37,607 nucleotides of DNA, from contig JAFTOG010000002.1 of assembly GCA_017451485.1 (NCBI GenBank), forward strand, positions 1 through 37,607, in the 5' to 3' direction. Shown piece by piece: positions 14,905 to 23,644 of the stretch. Under the pieces are notes generated by a model that was given only the letters and a program-made list of their open reading frames with translations, was not told the origin of the DNA and did no database searches. Each line of letters opens with the position of its first letter. Positions within the stretch are counted from its first letter, which is position 1. The DNA is from Clostridia bacterium. GTDB taxonomy: Bacteria > Bacillota > Clostridia > Oscillospirales > CAG-272. A program made the translations under genes and the position numbers.

Positions 14905-17900
14905 TATTTCCTCCTTCTGCAAACGGCACGGTTTGCACAGTATTTACAGGGTGAGGTATTATCCTTTCTTTCAAGATGCTCTGCTCTTGCATCGCCGGAA
15001 AGCATTTGAAGACCTATTTCCTCTATTGTATCGGCAAGCTCCCCGAATATCTCCTCAAAGCGTTCTCTTGATACGAAGGTCTCCTCCTTGCTGTTAGCTC
15101 TCGGCGGATAGGTGGGTATATACTTACCCTCTAATGATGGATCCTGAGCCGAAAGGAGCTCCTTATCCTCAAGCAGTAATCCACTGCGTTTCATTTTGCC
15201 CACAATGGCATCCACCTCATTTTTTTCTCCCTCGGCTGTGGCAATGCCCTTTTCCGTTTCGTTTCTCGCCTTGCCTATTTCAAGAGGAATATACATCATT
15301 CCGGCAGGGGTAATTTCTCCTCCCAGCTCCTGTTTGATTTTGCAATCACCCATTTTACAAAGGGAGTAAAGATATATGAGGAGCTGGAGATTAAGTCCCT
15401 TTTCTGCATCTGCCCTGTTATATTCCTTGGAGCCTGTCTTATAGTCTATTACACGGATAAAGGTATCCTTATCCTTTCTATATACATCCACTCTGTCACA
15501 GGAGCCACGCATTGCAAGGGTTGCATTCTCTCCAACCTTAAATATATTGGAGGGCACATCGTTTTCCCCGTTGCCCATAGAAAGCTCAAAATATTCCGGA
15601 AGGAATTTGCTTTCTGAAAATTCCTTTACCATACTCTCAATAAATATGTAAATATGCTTCCTCAATCTGTCAAAGAGTCTCTCCATTCTTGATGAAGCGT
15701 GGCTGCCACGACAAATCGCCTTAATATACTCGTCAATTATTTCGTCAACAAGCTTAATAATATCTTCCCTTTCAAGGGCTGATAAATCAATCTTATCCTC
15801 CTTTACCTTAAGGAAGAAGAGCTCAAATACCTTATGAGTAAGGTCTCCCACATCCCTTGAGGAAAAGGATATTCTTGTATTTTCACGGAGCTTGAGCAGA
15901 TAGTTGCAATAATACTTGAAATGGCAAAGGACAAAGGTCTCTATTCTGGAGTACGACATATTCATAGCTGTGGTGAATATTTCCCTTGCCTCTTTTTCGC
16001 CGACGCAGATGCTTTCATTTGCGAAGTCGACATTGCTCCTTTCAATATTCAAGAGGCTCCGTATTGCCTCTGCCCCCACATTCCTTCCAAAGGAGGCATA
16101 TTCTTTTGCCACTCTCTCGGTAAAGATTCTTTCGTACAGAGGGATGGCAGAGGTATTTTTCTCTGTAGCATTATAAAGCAGCTTTTTAACTCTTTCATAG
16201 CCTATGGATGGCTCCGACGGTGTGCTGCTTCCTATAGAGCCTCTCGGAGCAGAAATACATACACTCTCCGAGGCTACGGCTATGGCATTTCTGAAATTAA
16301 GAAGCTCATCTGCAGATTTTATATCGGATTTAGAGGACAAAACTATATCGACTCCCTCAAGCTCGATTTTATCCCTGTCCGTAAAATATCCGTCATCAAC
16401 CACAGTGCCGGGAAATTTACCCGATATTGCACCTAAAATAAACACATGGGCGATGTTTTTTGTTCTTATGCCGTATGCCTCACCAACGGTGACCTTATCC
16501 TCGCCTGTGGGAATCACACCCACCTTTACTCCGTCGAGAGCATAGCGAAGAGCTCCTGCAAAGGATTCTGCATCCAGAATCTCCCCACCCATTATTTCAT
16601 TTACGGTGTCAAAGGCACTAATCAGCCCACTGTAAAGCTGGGAAAGCTCAATAGCCTCCTCCTTGCTCGATTCCTTTATTTCCTTATCAAGCTTTTCTCT
16701 GATTTTATGATTCTCAAGGAATCTGTAAAGTGCAATAAGAGTATCCCGACAGGTGAGCTTTTTATCAAATGCATCCCTGAGGGGTAAAAGTGCCTCTGCA
16801 AGCCTGCCCCTGGTTTCATTTATCCTTGCAAGCTCTTCAAGCTGTGACTCGGTAGTCTCCACAACATATCCGTCCGGATTGGCATTCCAGTACTCATCAT
16901 TATCGAATTTCTTTCTTCCCTGGAGCTTCCAGCGATACATATATCCCTCAAGCTCGGAGGCGTGCTCCACATCTATATCGGAGTAGCCACACTTAAGATA
17001 GTCGGAAATATCCTGCAGTCTGTAGGAGTCCACTGTATTTATTGCCGAGAATATCATTTTTACAAGGGGCTTTGCACTGATGTCCGTCTGCTTTGCGAAA
17101 AATGAGGGTATTTCGTATTTATCAAAGGTCATATCTATAATGCCGTTATATGTATCTGCCTTACCCATAATTACGGCAATATCGGAATATCTTGCCCCCT
17201 GCATTACAAGTCTTTTTATCTCGGAGGCTACATATTCACACTCATCAAACTCGTCCTCCGGAGTGACTAAGGTAACTCCGGTATGCTCCTCTATGGGAGA
17301 TGCACCGAAGTCCCATAAATTATCGTAAAGATATTTAATTGTGGGATTCTTGTGCAGATAGTCTGTATCAAAGGAAATCCTCTCTAAGTGCGTGCCTGTA
17401 TTACGGCACATTTTTTCAAGAGACCTTGAGGTCTGTACTATTTTAGCATAGTCAGAGTCCTTGCCGTCCTTGGGCATATCGAGAGCTATAACAAGATTGT
17501 CACACTGCTTAGCTATTTCATAAAGGACATTCCATTGGGCTCCCGTAAATCCGTAGAAGGAGTCTACATATACATTTGCACCCTTAAAGAACTCATAGCT
17601 TTTTAATTTCTCGGCAAGGAGAAGAATATCGTCATAGGGGTCGTTAAACTTTTCTGACAATATTTTTTCGTACACGCTACGCACAAGGCTAAGGTCCTTG
17701 ACCCTTGCATATAGCTTTGAGCTGACCGTAGACTCCGAAATCGCCTCCAGCTTATCCGTGGATATGCCGTAGGTCTTAAGCTCTCCCACTGCATCAAGGA
17801 ACATTTCCACTGCTCCTCTCTCTCTGCCCTTGGGAATTTTGTAGGAGGTAAGGCTATCACGCAGCTCACAAAGAGTACGGTACATAATAAGCCTTTTTCC

Positions 17901-18158
17901 ACTTCTTGTAATATAGTTATAGGCAAGTCCTCCGTGCTTACGGAACACGCTGTTGGCAAGTCTTGAAAAATTAGTTGCCTCTGTATACAGCTGAGCAGAG
18001 GGGGGCATGGTCTCGGCTATTTCTCTCTCGGCAATAATAGCCTTCTGCTCCGGAACTATAAGAAAGGACTGCTTTTTATTCTTACAGTCATTTTTTATTT
18101 GTTCCATAATATGGGTGCTTTTTCCCGTACCCATTTTACCGTATAGGACTGTTATCAT
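14904..18158 (-). CDS. addB: ATP-dependent helicase/nuclease subunit B
   Basis: It is the partner of AddA. The 1084-residue protein has a Walker A motif right at its N-terminus (GKMGTGKST, residues 7-15), as in AddB. The C-terminal nuclease domain holds DLTHKVFELFF and VIDYKTGSKEY. The iron-sulphur cluster cysteines are visible: one in FVLCHFKYYC and three in CKYCANRAVC (Cys1071, Cys1074, Cys1080). AGGAGAAAGG precedes ATG. It lies 47 bp after the QueG-like gene. A small hairpin in that gap (about 18183-18202) could tune expression. The length is close to the family norm of about 1150. Confidence 0.94.
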   Translation of the reverse strand: MITVLYGKMGTGKSTHIMEQIKNDCKNKKQSFLIVPEQKAIIAEREIAETMPPSAQLYTEATNFSRLANSVFRKHGGLAYNYITRSGKRLIMYRTLCELRDSLTSYKIPKGRERGAVEMFLDAVGELKTYGISTDKLEAISESTVSSKLYARVKDLSLVRSVYEKILSEKFNDPYDDILLLAEKLKSYEFFKGANVYVDSFYGFTGAQWNVLYEIAKQCDNLVIALDMPKDGKDSDYAKIVQTSRSLEKMCRNTGTHLERISFDTDYLHKNPTIKYLYDNLWDFGASPIEEHTGVTLVTPEDEFDECEYVASEIKRLVMQGARYSDIAVIMGKADTYNGIIDMTFDKYEIPSFFAKQTDISAKPLVKMIFSAINTVDSYRLQDISDYLKCGYSDIDVEHASELEGYMYRWKLQGRKKFDNDEYWNANPDGYVVETTESQLEELARINETRGRLAEALLPLRDAFDKKLTCRDTLIALYRFLENHKIREKLDKEIKESSKEEAIELSQLYSGLISAFDTVNEIMGGEILDAESFAGALRYALDGVKVGVIPTGEDKVTVGEAYGIRTKNIAHVFILGAISGKFPGTVVDDGYFTDRDKIELEGVDIVLSSKSDIKSADELLNFRNAIAVASESVCISAPRGSIGSSTPSEPSIGYERVKKLLYNATEKNTSAIPLYERIFTERVAKEYASFGRNVGAEAIRSLLNIERSNVDFANESICVGEKEAREIFTTAMNMSYSRIETFVLCHFKYYCNYLLKLRENTRISFSSRDVGDLTHKVFELFFLKVKEDKIDLSALEREDIIKLVDEIIDEYIKAICRGSHASSRMERLFDRLRKHIYIFIESMVKEFSESKFLPEYFELSMGNGENDVPSNIFKVGENATLAMRGSCDRVDVYRKDKDTFIRVIDYKTGSKEYNRADAEKGLNLQLLIYLYSLCKMGDCKIKQELGGEITPAGMMYIPLEIGKARNETEKGIATAEGEKNEVDAIVGKMKRSGLLLEDKELLSAQDPSLEGKYIPTYPPRANSKEETFVSRERFEEIFGELADTIEEIGLQMLSGDARAEHLERKDNTSPCKYCANRAVCRRRK

Positions 18159-18205
18159 AAAATATCCTTTCTCCTTTCATAAGCTGTTCCCCTCACAGGG
18201 ACAAA

Positions 18206-19045
18206 TTAACCTTTTTTCTCTGCTTTTCTATTCCCGTATATCTCCGTATTCCGACGGATCACATCTCTCCCCCTCCAGGAAAACGGACGGGATAAAAATT
18301 CTTCCTCGGACATTGAGTCAAGAATAGCTGTAGTAAGCTCCGTAATTGTCCCCTCCCCGAAGTAGGAAATAGGGGTTTTGTCAGCATTTTTTGTATACGG
18401 ACACACATTTTGACACACATCGCACCCCCAAATGCATCCATTGTCCAGTATCATTTTTATCTCGGTGTCCCTTAGCTGACCCTTTTTCTGCGTGATGGCA
18501 GAAAGACATTCCGTCTTTGGACGGGGATCGTTTTCATCCATACAGTTGGATGGGCATTTCCTTGCACATTCCCCACAATTCATACACATCCTCGGCTCTT
18601 TTTCCACATACTGTGGAATACCCAGCTCCTTTTCGGTCAAATCCGTAATAAGCTCGCAGAGGAACACAAAGGATGAATATTTTTCGTTTATCAAAAGCCC
18701 GTTTCTGCCTATAAATCCAAGTCCGCTGATACAGGCGGCGTGTACCTCATCAATGGGAGAATGGTCGGCAAAGAGCTTGTATCTTGCACCGGGATATCGG
18801 TTGCTTATATAGTCGCCTATCCTTTCGGAAAGGCCATCTACATACTTATGATAATCCCTGACTGAGGCATATACAGACAGATTTACGGGAGCTGCATCGC
18901 TTCTGTACGGGAGGAGCATCATTACAGCTCCGCACCCCTCGTCAAGTCCGTTTTTGTCAAGGAGATATTTTTTGATTATCTTACAATTCTTAAGAGGCAC
19001 ATAGGCATAAAGCTCTATATTTTCCTTTTCAAAAAATCCCTTCAT
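18206..19045 (-). CDS. QueG-like double-[4Fe-4S] reductase
   Basis: It resembles epoxyqueuosine reductase, the last step of queuosine synthesis in tRNA. The protein has 279 residues. The first cluster motif is Cys154, Cys157, Cys160, Cys164 (CMNCGECARKCP); the second is Cys204, Cys208, Cys211, Cys215 (CIWGCDVCQNVCP). The conserved core AACISGLGFIGRNGLLIN (104-120) and Asp94 of FADHSP fit the cobalamin-binding reductase domain. It lacks the C-terminal HEAT-like extension of full-length QueG (about 380 residues), as do many clostridial versions. No other queuosine gene is in the window, so QueG activity is likely but unproven. It overlaps the GtrA-like stop as TAATG. Confidence 0.8.
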   Translation of the reverse strand: MKGFFEKENIELYAYVPLKNCKIIKKYLLDKNGLDEGCGAVMMLLPYRSDAAPVNLSVYASVRDYHKYVDGLSERIGDYISNRYPGARYKLFADHSPIDEVHAACISGLGFIGRNGLLINEKYSSFVFLCELITDLTEKELGIPQYVEKEPRMCMNCGECARKCPSNCMDENDPRPKTECLSAITQKKGQLRDTEIKMILDNGCIWGCDVCQNVCPYTKNADKTPISYFGEGTITELTTAILDSMSEEEFLSRPFSWRGRDVIRRNTEIYGNRKAEKKG

Positions 19046-19530
19046 TATGCATCCTCTTTCTTATCTCCGTCACATATTTCTGTATTTTCTGCCACGGGGT
19101 CGGGGGTTTTCTCCCTTTTCTTTCTGAAGGTGATAAGCTTGGAGAAAACATAGTTCAGCACAAGTATTACTATACTTGATACAGCCTTCATAAGATATCC
19201 GTTACAAAGGAGCACATCCACAAAGAGCCACATAAATGCCACACCGAATGCTCCTGTAGCCACTCTTGATGCAACAAAGGAGGAAAACTCTAAAAGTATA
19301 TTTTTTGAGTGGTTCTCAAATACCAGAAACTTATTTGTGGGATAAGCAAAAAGCACGGCACATACCCACGAGAGAGTCTCCGATAATGTGGCGTTGAAAT
19401 TGCAAAGGCTGAAAAACAGTGCGTATGTACCGTAGGAAACAACGGTAGTAAGTCCTCCTACCACCAGGTACCAGAATATTTCCTTGTATTTTCTGTAAAG
19501 CTCCATGGCTTTGTTATATATTTTTTTCAT
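19045..19530 (-). CDS. GtrA-like membrane protein
   Basis: The protein has 161 residues starting at MKKIYNKAME, chosen because AAGAAGGAT lies just upstream; the frame continues to 19575 but has no ribosome binding site there. Four transmembrane segments fill residues about 18-130, with the family signature ALFFSLCNF and a YPTNKFLVF loop. The last 25 residues are acidic and cytosolic. GtrA-family proteins are thought to help move polyprenyl-linked sugars across the membrane for cell-wall or teichoic-acid glycosylation. No glycosyltransferase is adjacent. It is the first gene of a long operon with DNA-repair genes, a functional mismatch. Confidence 0.82.
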   Translation of the reverse strand: MKKIYNKAMELYRKYKEIFWYLVVGGLTTVVSYGTYALFFSLCNFNATLSETLSWVCAVLFAYPTNKFLVFENHSKNILLEFSSFVASRVATGAFGVAFMWLFVDVLLCNGYLMKAVSSIVILVLNYVFSKLITFRKKREKTPDPVAENTEICDGDKKEDA

Positions 19531-19559
19531 TTCTATCCTTCTTTTCTGTTGACTGTCCT

Positions 19560-19573
19560 GTGCAAAATTGCAC
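19560..19573. promoter_or_regulatory. Candidate operator (14-bp inverted repeat)
   Basis: GTGCAA and TTGCAC flank two bases. The site lies at about +7 to +20 from the predicted transcription start of the long minus-strand operon, where a repressor would block transcription. Supported by position only. Confidence 0.35.
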
Positions 19574-19586
19574 AAAGCTTTATTAT

Positions 19587-19615
19587 ATAATACTATAAGG
19601 TGTGTTTTTTGTCAA
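19587..19615 (-). promoter_or_regulatory. Promoter of the GtrA-QueG-AddBA operon
   Basis: On the minus strand a perfect -35 TTGACA (19610-19615) and -10 TATTAT (19587-19592) are 17 bp apart. No other convincing promoter or terminator interrupts the genes down to 10082, so the operon is over 9 kb. Confidence 0.85.
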
Positions 19616-19698
19616 GAAAAATAAAATTCAATTTGGGATAATGTCCTGTTTTTACCCCATTTGATGTTTTCTATGCCCCTTATAATGAAATTTTATAC

Positions 19699-19727
19699 TT
19701 GAAAAAAAGCATAGCGTGTGATAAAAT
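19699..19727 (+). promoter_or_regulatory. Promoter of the GyrB/ParE-like gene and tadA
   Basis: A -35 TTGAAA (19699-19704) and -10 TAAAAT (19722-19727) have 17-bp spacing. Transcription would start near 19734. A GGGGAGG ribosome binding site lies before the ATG at 19772. Confidence 0.75.
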
Positions 19728-19771
19728 AGGTATGTTGAGTAAATTATAAAATAGCGAAAGGGGAGGAAAAT

Positions 19772-21757
19772 ATGGCGACTAAACAGTATAATGACCAGAC
19801 CATTACATCACTTAAGGGTGCCGACCGTGTGCGTAAACGCCCTGCGGTTATATTCGGCTCAGACGGACTTGAGGGATGTCAGCATTCCTTCTTTGAAATA
19901 TTATCAAACTCCATGGACGAGGCCCGTGAGGGCTACGGTAAGGTGATTACCGTTACCGTTTATAAGGACAACACTATAGAGGTTGACGACCACGGTAGAG
20001 GTGTTCCCTTGGGATACAACGAAAGAGAAAAAAGATATAACTGGGAGCTTATCTACTGTGAGCTTTATGCAGGAGGTAAGTACAATAACAACAGCGACAA
20101 GGGTGCCTATACCTACTCCCTCGGCTTAAACGGACTCGGTGCCTGTGCTACCCAGTACTCCTCCGAATTTATGGATGTTTATTCATACAGGAAGGACACG
20201 GTGTCTGAAATGCACTTCAAAAAGGGTAAGGCTGTAGGACAGCTTAAGGTTACTCCCATTGAGGACCGCAAGCTCCAGCGTACAGGTACCCTTACGAGAT
20301 GGCGTCCCGACTTAGAGGTATTTACCGATATCAAAATCAGCGAAGAGCATTACAAGGAGGTACTCCGTAAGCAGGCTGTTGTCAACAGAGGAATCAAGCT
20401 TGTGCTTAAATACCAGCTTGATGCAAAGACCTTCTCTACCTCCGAATATCTGTACGAAAACGGTATCTCCGACTATATCGGCGAGATAACCTCAAAGCAA
20501 TCCCTTACTCCCCCTGTGCTCTGGAATCTTGAAACAAAGGGTAGGGACAGAGAGGATAGGGAGGAATACAATCTAAAGGCAGAGGTTTCCTTCTGTGCCT
20601 CCACACAGGTTAACAGACTTGAATATTATCATAACTCCAGCTTTCTGGAGCACGGAGGTGCCCCGGATAAGGCCGTAAAGAGAGCTTTCCTTGCCGAGAT
20701 GGATAAGTACATCAAGGACAGGGGCAAATACGGAAGAAATGAAAAAATCAGCTTTGTTGATATCCAGGACTGTCTTGTACTTGTTATAAACTCCGTTTCC
20801 ACACAGACTTCCTACGAGAACCAGACAAAAAAGGCTATAAACAACAAATTTATCGAAGAGGCTCTCTGCGAGTTTTTACGCAATAAGCTGTCTATTTACT
20901 TTACGGAAAATACTGCCATTGCCGACAAATTTGCCGACAGAGTTCTTCTCAATATGCGTTCAAGGGAAAAGGCAGAATCCATAAGAGTCGAGATCATTAA
21001 TAAAAAGATTGCACCCTCCTCCGACCTTGCCAACCAGGTTGAAAAATTTGTTTCATGCAAGAGTAATGATCCCAACAAGCGTGAAATATATATAGTTGAG
21101 GGTGACTCTGCACTTACCTCCTGTCGACTTGGCAGAGATGCAGAGTTCCAGGCTGTTATTCCCGTTCGAGGCAAAACTCTCAACTGTCTTAAGAGCTCCT
21201 ATGAAAAGATTTTTAAGAATGATATTATAGTTGACTTGCTTAAGGTTATCGGATGTGGCGTCGAGGTAAAGACGCCGAAGGGAGATAAGGCAACCTTCCG
21301 TTTAAGCGACCTTAAGTGGCATAAAATCATTATCTGTACCGATGCCGATGAGGACGGCTTCCAGATAAGGACTCTTCTCCTTACTCTGTTTTTCCGTTTG
21401 CTTCCCACCCTTATCAAGGAGGGCAAGATCTTCATTGCAGAATCACCTCTTTATGAGATTACGGTAAAGGAAAAATCATACTTTGCCTACAATGAGGCAG
21501 AAAAAACACAGCTCCTTGAAAAGCTGAAGGGACAGAAATACAGCATCCAGCGTTCTAAGGGTCTTGGTGAGAACACTAAGGAAATGATGTGGGAAACCAC
21601 CATGAATCCCGAGACTCGCCGTCTTGTACAGATCACCCCCGATGATGAAAATGCGACAAGAGTAATGTTTGAGACTCTGCTCGGTGACGATATAGTGGCA
21701 AGAAAGGAATTTATTGCCCTTAACAGTGCAAAATATATGGACAAGGCAGATATATGA
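19772..21757 (+). CDS. Divergent type IIA topoisomerase B subunit (GyrB/ParE-like)
   Basis: The protein has 661 residues. ATPase domain: Glu42 and Asn46 (FFEILSNSMDEA), VDDHGRGVP (71-79), ATP-lid GLNGLG (118-123) and QTK (351-353). TOPRIM domain: EGDSA (443-447) and the metal-binding Asp524, Asp526 and Asp528 (CTDADEDG). RSKGLGE (594-600) and TTMNP follow. All catalytic positions are kept, but signature wording differs from housekeeping GyrB/ParE (GLHGVG, DNGRGIP and RYKGLGEM are the usual forms), so this is probably an extra paralogue. The usual neighbour, a ParC/GyrA-type subunit, is absent; tadA overlaps the 3' end instead. Its partner must be encoded elsewhere, or it works with housekeeping GyrA/ParC. 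Confidence 0.88.
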   Translation: MATKQYNDQTITSLKGADRVRKRPAVIFGSDGLEGCQHSFFEILSNSMDEAREGYGKVITVTVYKDNTIEVDDHGRGVPLGYNEREKRYNWELIYCELYAGGKYNNNSDKGAYTYSLGLNGLGACATQYSSEFMDVYSYRKDTVSEMHFKKGKAVGQLKVTPIEDRKLQRTGTLTRWRPDLEVFTDIKISEEHYKEVLRKQAVVNRGIKLVLKYQLDAKTFSTSEYLYENGISDYIGEITSKQSLTPPVLWNLETKGRDREDREEYNLKAEVSFCASTQVNRLEYYHNSSFLEHGGAPDKAVKRAFLAEMDKYIKDRGKYGRNEKISFVDIQDCLVLVINSVSTQTSYENQTKKAINNKFIEEALCEFLRNKLSIYFTENTAIADKFADRVLLNMRSREKAESIRVEIINKKIAPSSDLANQVEKFVSCKSNDPNKREIYIVEGDSALTSCRLGRDAEFQAVIPVRGKTLNCLKSSYEKIFKNDIIVDLLKVIGCGVEVKTPKGDKATFRLSDLKWHKIIICTDADEDGFQIRTLLLTLFFRLLPTLIKEGKIFIAESPLYEITVKEKSYFAYNEAEKTQLLEKLKGQKYSIQRSKGLGENTKEMMWETTMNPETRRLVQITPDDENATRVMFETLLGDDIVARKEFIALNSAKYMDKADI

Positions 21758-22209
21758 TAAGCGAGCAGGATATTTTATTTATGCGTGAGGCAATGGAAGA
21801 GGCCCACCTTGCTTCCCTTGACGACGAGGTGCCCGTTGGAGCTGTAATAGTTCGTGACGGGGAGATAATAGCCAGGGCAAGAAACAGAAGAGAAAAGGAT
21901 AAAAATCCCCTTTCCCACGCTGAAATCAAGGTAATTAACGACACTTGTCGGGCTTTAGGTGGCTGGAGGCTTACCCGTTGTACCCTTTATGTAACTCTTG
22001 AGCCCTGCCCTATGTGTGCGGGAGCAATTGTAAATTCCCGTATTGAAAGAGTTGTTTTCGGTGCTTATGATGAAAAGGCAGGAGCCTTTGGTACCATGCT
22101 TAATCTTACGGAATACCCACTCTTCAAGCCTACGGTGGAGGGTGGAGTTCTGAGGGATGAGTGTGCATCCATGCTAACCGAATTTTTTAAGAAAAAACGA
22201 GTTAAATAA
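21754..22209 (+). CDS. tadA: tRNA-specific adenosine deaminase
   Basis: It converts adenosine-34 to inosine in the anticodon of tRNA-Arg. The 151-residue cytidine-deaminase fold has HAE at residues 55-57 (catalytic Glu57, zinc ligand His55) and PCPMC with zinc ligands Cys85 and Cys88. The length is normal. The ATG overlaps the upstream topoisomerase stop (ATGA), so translation is probably coupled. The expected downstream neighbours in many Bacillota (SRP RNA and dnaX) are missing here. Confidence 0.93.
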   Translation: MISEQDILFMREAMEEAHLASLDDEVPVGAVIVRDGEIIARARNRREKDKNPLSHAEIKVINDTCRALGGWRLTRCTLYVTLEPCPMCAGAIVNSRIERVVFGAYDEKAGAFGTMLNLTEYPLFKPTVEGGVLRDECASMLTEFFKKKRVK

Positions 22210-22226
22210 CTCCCTCAACCACTCAG

Positions 22227-22240
22227 CGGGAGATCTCCCG
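22227..22240. promoter_or_regulatory. Perfect 14-bp palindrome between tadA and the flavoprotein gene
   Basis: CGGGAGATCTCCCG is a perfect inverted repeat in the 72-bp gap. No T-run follows, so it is not a standard terminator. It may be an operator or an mRNA processing or stability stem. Confidence 0.4.
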
Positions 22241-22281
22241 TGGAGCCTTACTGTAAATGCAAGAAAGGATAGGAAGAGAAA

Positions 22282-23508
22282 ATGGCACTACACATTTTAG
22301 ATGAGGCTAACCGTTGTCTTGAATGCAAAAACCCCTCATGTGTGAAGGGATGCCCAATCAACACCCCCATCCCACAGGTTATAAAGCTGTTAAAAAGCAA
22401 TAATCTGGACGAGGCAGGTAAGCTGCTCTTTTACAACAATCCTTTAACAACTATCTGCAGTCTTATCTGCAACCACGAAAAGCAGTGTGAGGGACACTGT
22501 GTCCTTGCAAAAAAGGGCAACCCTGTGCATTTTTCTGCTATTGAAAGCTATATTTCAAATGCCTATGCTCCTAAAATGGTAAACGGTCCTGCAGTATCAA
22601 ACGGTATGAAGGTGGCTATTGTGGGCTCCGGGCCGGCAGGTCTTACAATATCCATTATACTTGCAAGATACGGCTATCAGGTTACTATCTTCGAGAGTAA
22701 GGATAAAATCGGTGGTATTTTACGGTACGGTATACCGGAATTCCGTCTGCCTAAAAGAGTCCTTGAGGATCTGCAGTACAGACACATTGAGCTCAAGGGT
22801 ATAAAAATCCGTCCCAACATCCGTATCGGTGATGCTATCGGCATTGAGGATCTGTTCCGTGACGGATACAAGGCGATATTTATAGGAACGGGCGTTTGGC
22901 GTGCCAATGCATTACATATAAGGGGAGAAACCCTTGGTAATGTTCACTTTGCGATAAATTACCTTACCAATCCCGATGTGTATAAGCTGGGAGATAAGGT
23001 GACTATAATAGGTGCGGGAAATGCAGCTATGGATGTAGCGAGAACGGCTATCCGTAAGGGCAGTGCCGAGGTTACCTGCTTTTCTATCACGCCAAAGGTA
23101 GCGGCAAGTGAATACGAATACAAGTATGCAAAGCTTGAGGGCGTGAAATTTGAATATAATCTTAAGCCTGTGGAAATCCTTGAAAACGGTGTTATTTTCC
23201 GTAAGGTTGCAGAGGATGAAAACGGCAGCTATACGGAAATTGACGGCAGCGATATTTTCCGGCCGTCCACATCTGTTATAATAGCAATCAGTCAAGGACC
23301 GAGAAATGTTATTGTTTCCTCAACTACAGGTCTTGATGTAAACAACCGTGGCCTATTACGGGCTGACGAGCACGGAAATACAAGCCGTGAGGGTATTTTT
23401 GCATCGGGAGATGTGGTTAGCGGTGCAAGAAGCGTTGTGGAGGCTGTTGCCCACAGTAAAACAGTGGCAGAATCCATGCACAGATACATGCAGAGTCTAC
23501 CTCGCTGA
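22282..23508 (+). CDS. Glutamate synthase small subunit-like NAD(P) flavoprotein
   Basis: The protein has 408 residues. An N-terminal ferredoxin-like domain holds two cysteine sets for Fe-S clusters: Cys12, 15, 20, 24 and Cys59, 63, 69, 73. An FAD-binding Rossmann motif GSGPAG is at 115-120 and an NAD(P)-binding GAGNAA at 244-249. Near the C-terminus, FASGDVVSGARSVVEAV is the FAD-contacting signature of the family. This matches GltD and NfnB/SudA-like electron-transfer subunits. No large GltB subunit and no NfnA partner is adjacent, so the reaction is not settled. GGAAGAG precedes ATG. It ends in a strong terminator. Confidence 0.82.
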   Translation: MALHILDEANRCLECKNPSCVKGCPINTPIPQVIKLLKSNNLDEAGKLLFYNNPLTTICSLICNHEKQCEGHCVLAKKGNPVHFSAIESYISNAYAPKMVNGPAVSNGMKVAIVGSGPAGLTISIILARYGYQVTIFESKDKIGGILRYGIPEFRLPKRVLEDLQYRHIELKGIKIRPNIRIGDAIGIEDLFRDGYKAIFIGTGVWRANALHIRGETLGNVHFAINYLTNPDVYKLGDKVTIIGAGNAAMDVARTAIRKGSAEVTCFSITPKVAASEYEYKYAKLEGVKFEYNLKPVEILENGVIFRKVAEDENGSYTEIDGSDIFRPSTSVIIAISQGPRNVIVSSTTGLDVNNRGLLRADEHGNTSREGIFASGDVVSGARSVVEAVAHSKTVAESMHRYMQSLPR

Positions 23509-23561
23509 TTTAACATAACCTATAACTGTAGAAAAGGCATTACAAACATAAAAATCAAAAT

Positions 23562-23600
23562 AGCCCGACGGAATTATCAACACTCCGTCGGGCTTTTTGT
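23562..23600. terminator. Strong terminator between convergent genes
   Basis: AGCCCGACGGA (23562-23572) pairs perfectly with 23584-23594 around an 11-base loop. The plus strand continues TTTTTG and the minus-strand side is T-rich too, so it can serve both the flavoprotein gene and the LRR gene. Confidence 0.88.
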
Positions 23601-23644
23601 TTATATTTTAATTGTTGTATGTCTTAGGGTCAATTAAAAGCTCT

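Noticed and set aside
13567..15009. 480-codon frame on the plus strand opposite addA/addB
   Set aside because: It is the antisense shadow of addA, whose motifs and ribosome binding site are unmistakable; the product is Cys/Ile/Leu-rich and resembles no known protein family.
22210..22281. SRP RNA downstream of tadA, as in many Bacillota
   Set aside because: The gap is only 72 bp and lacks the conserved GGAA-type tetraloop stem; only a 14-bp palindrome is present.
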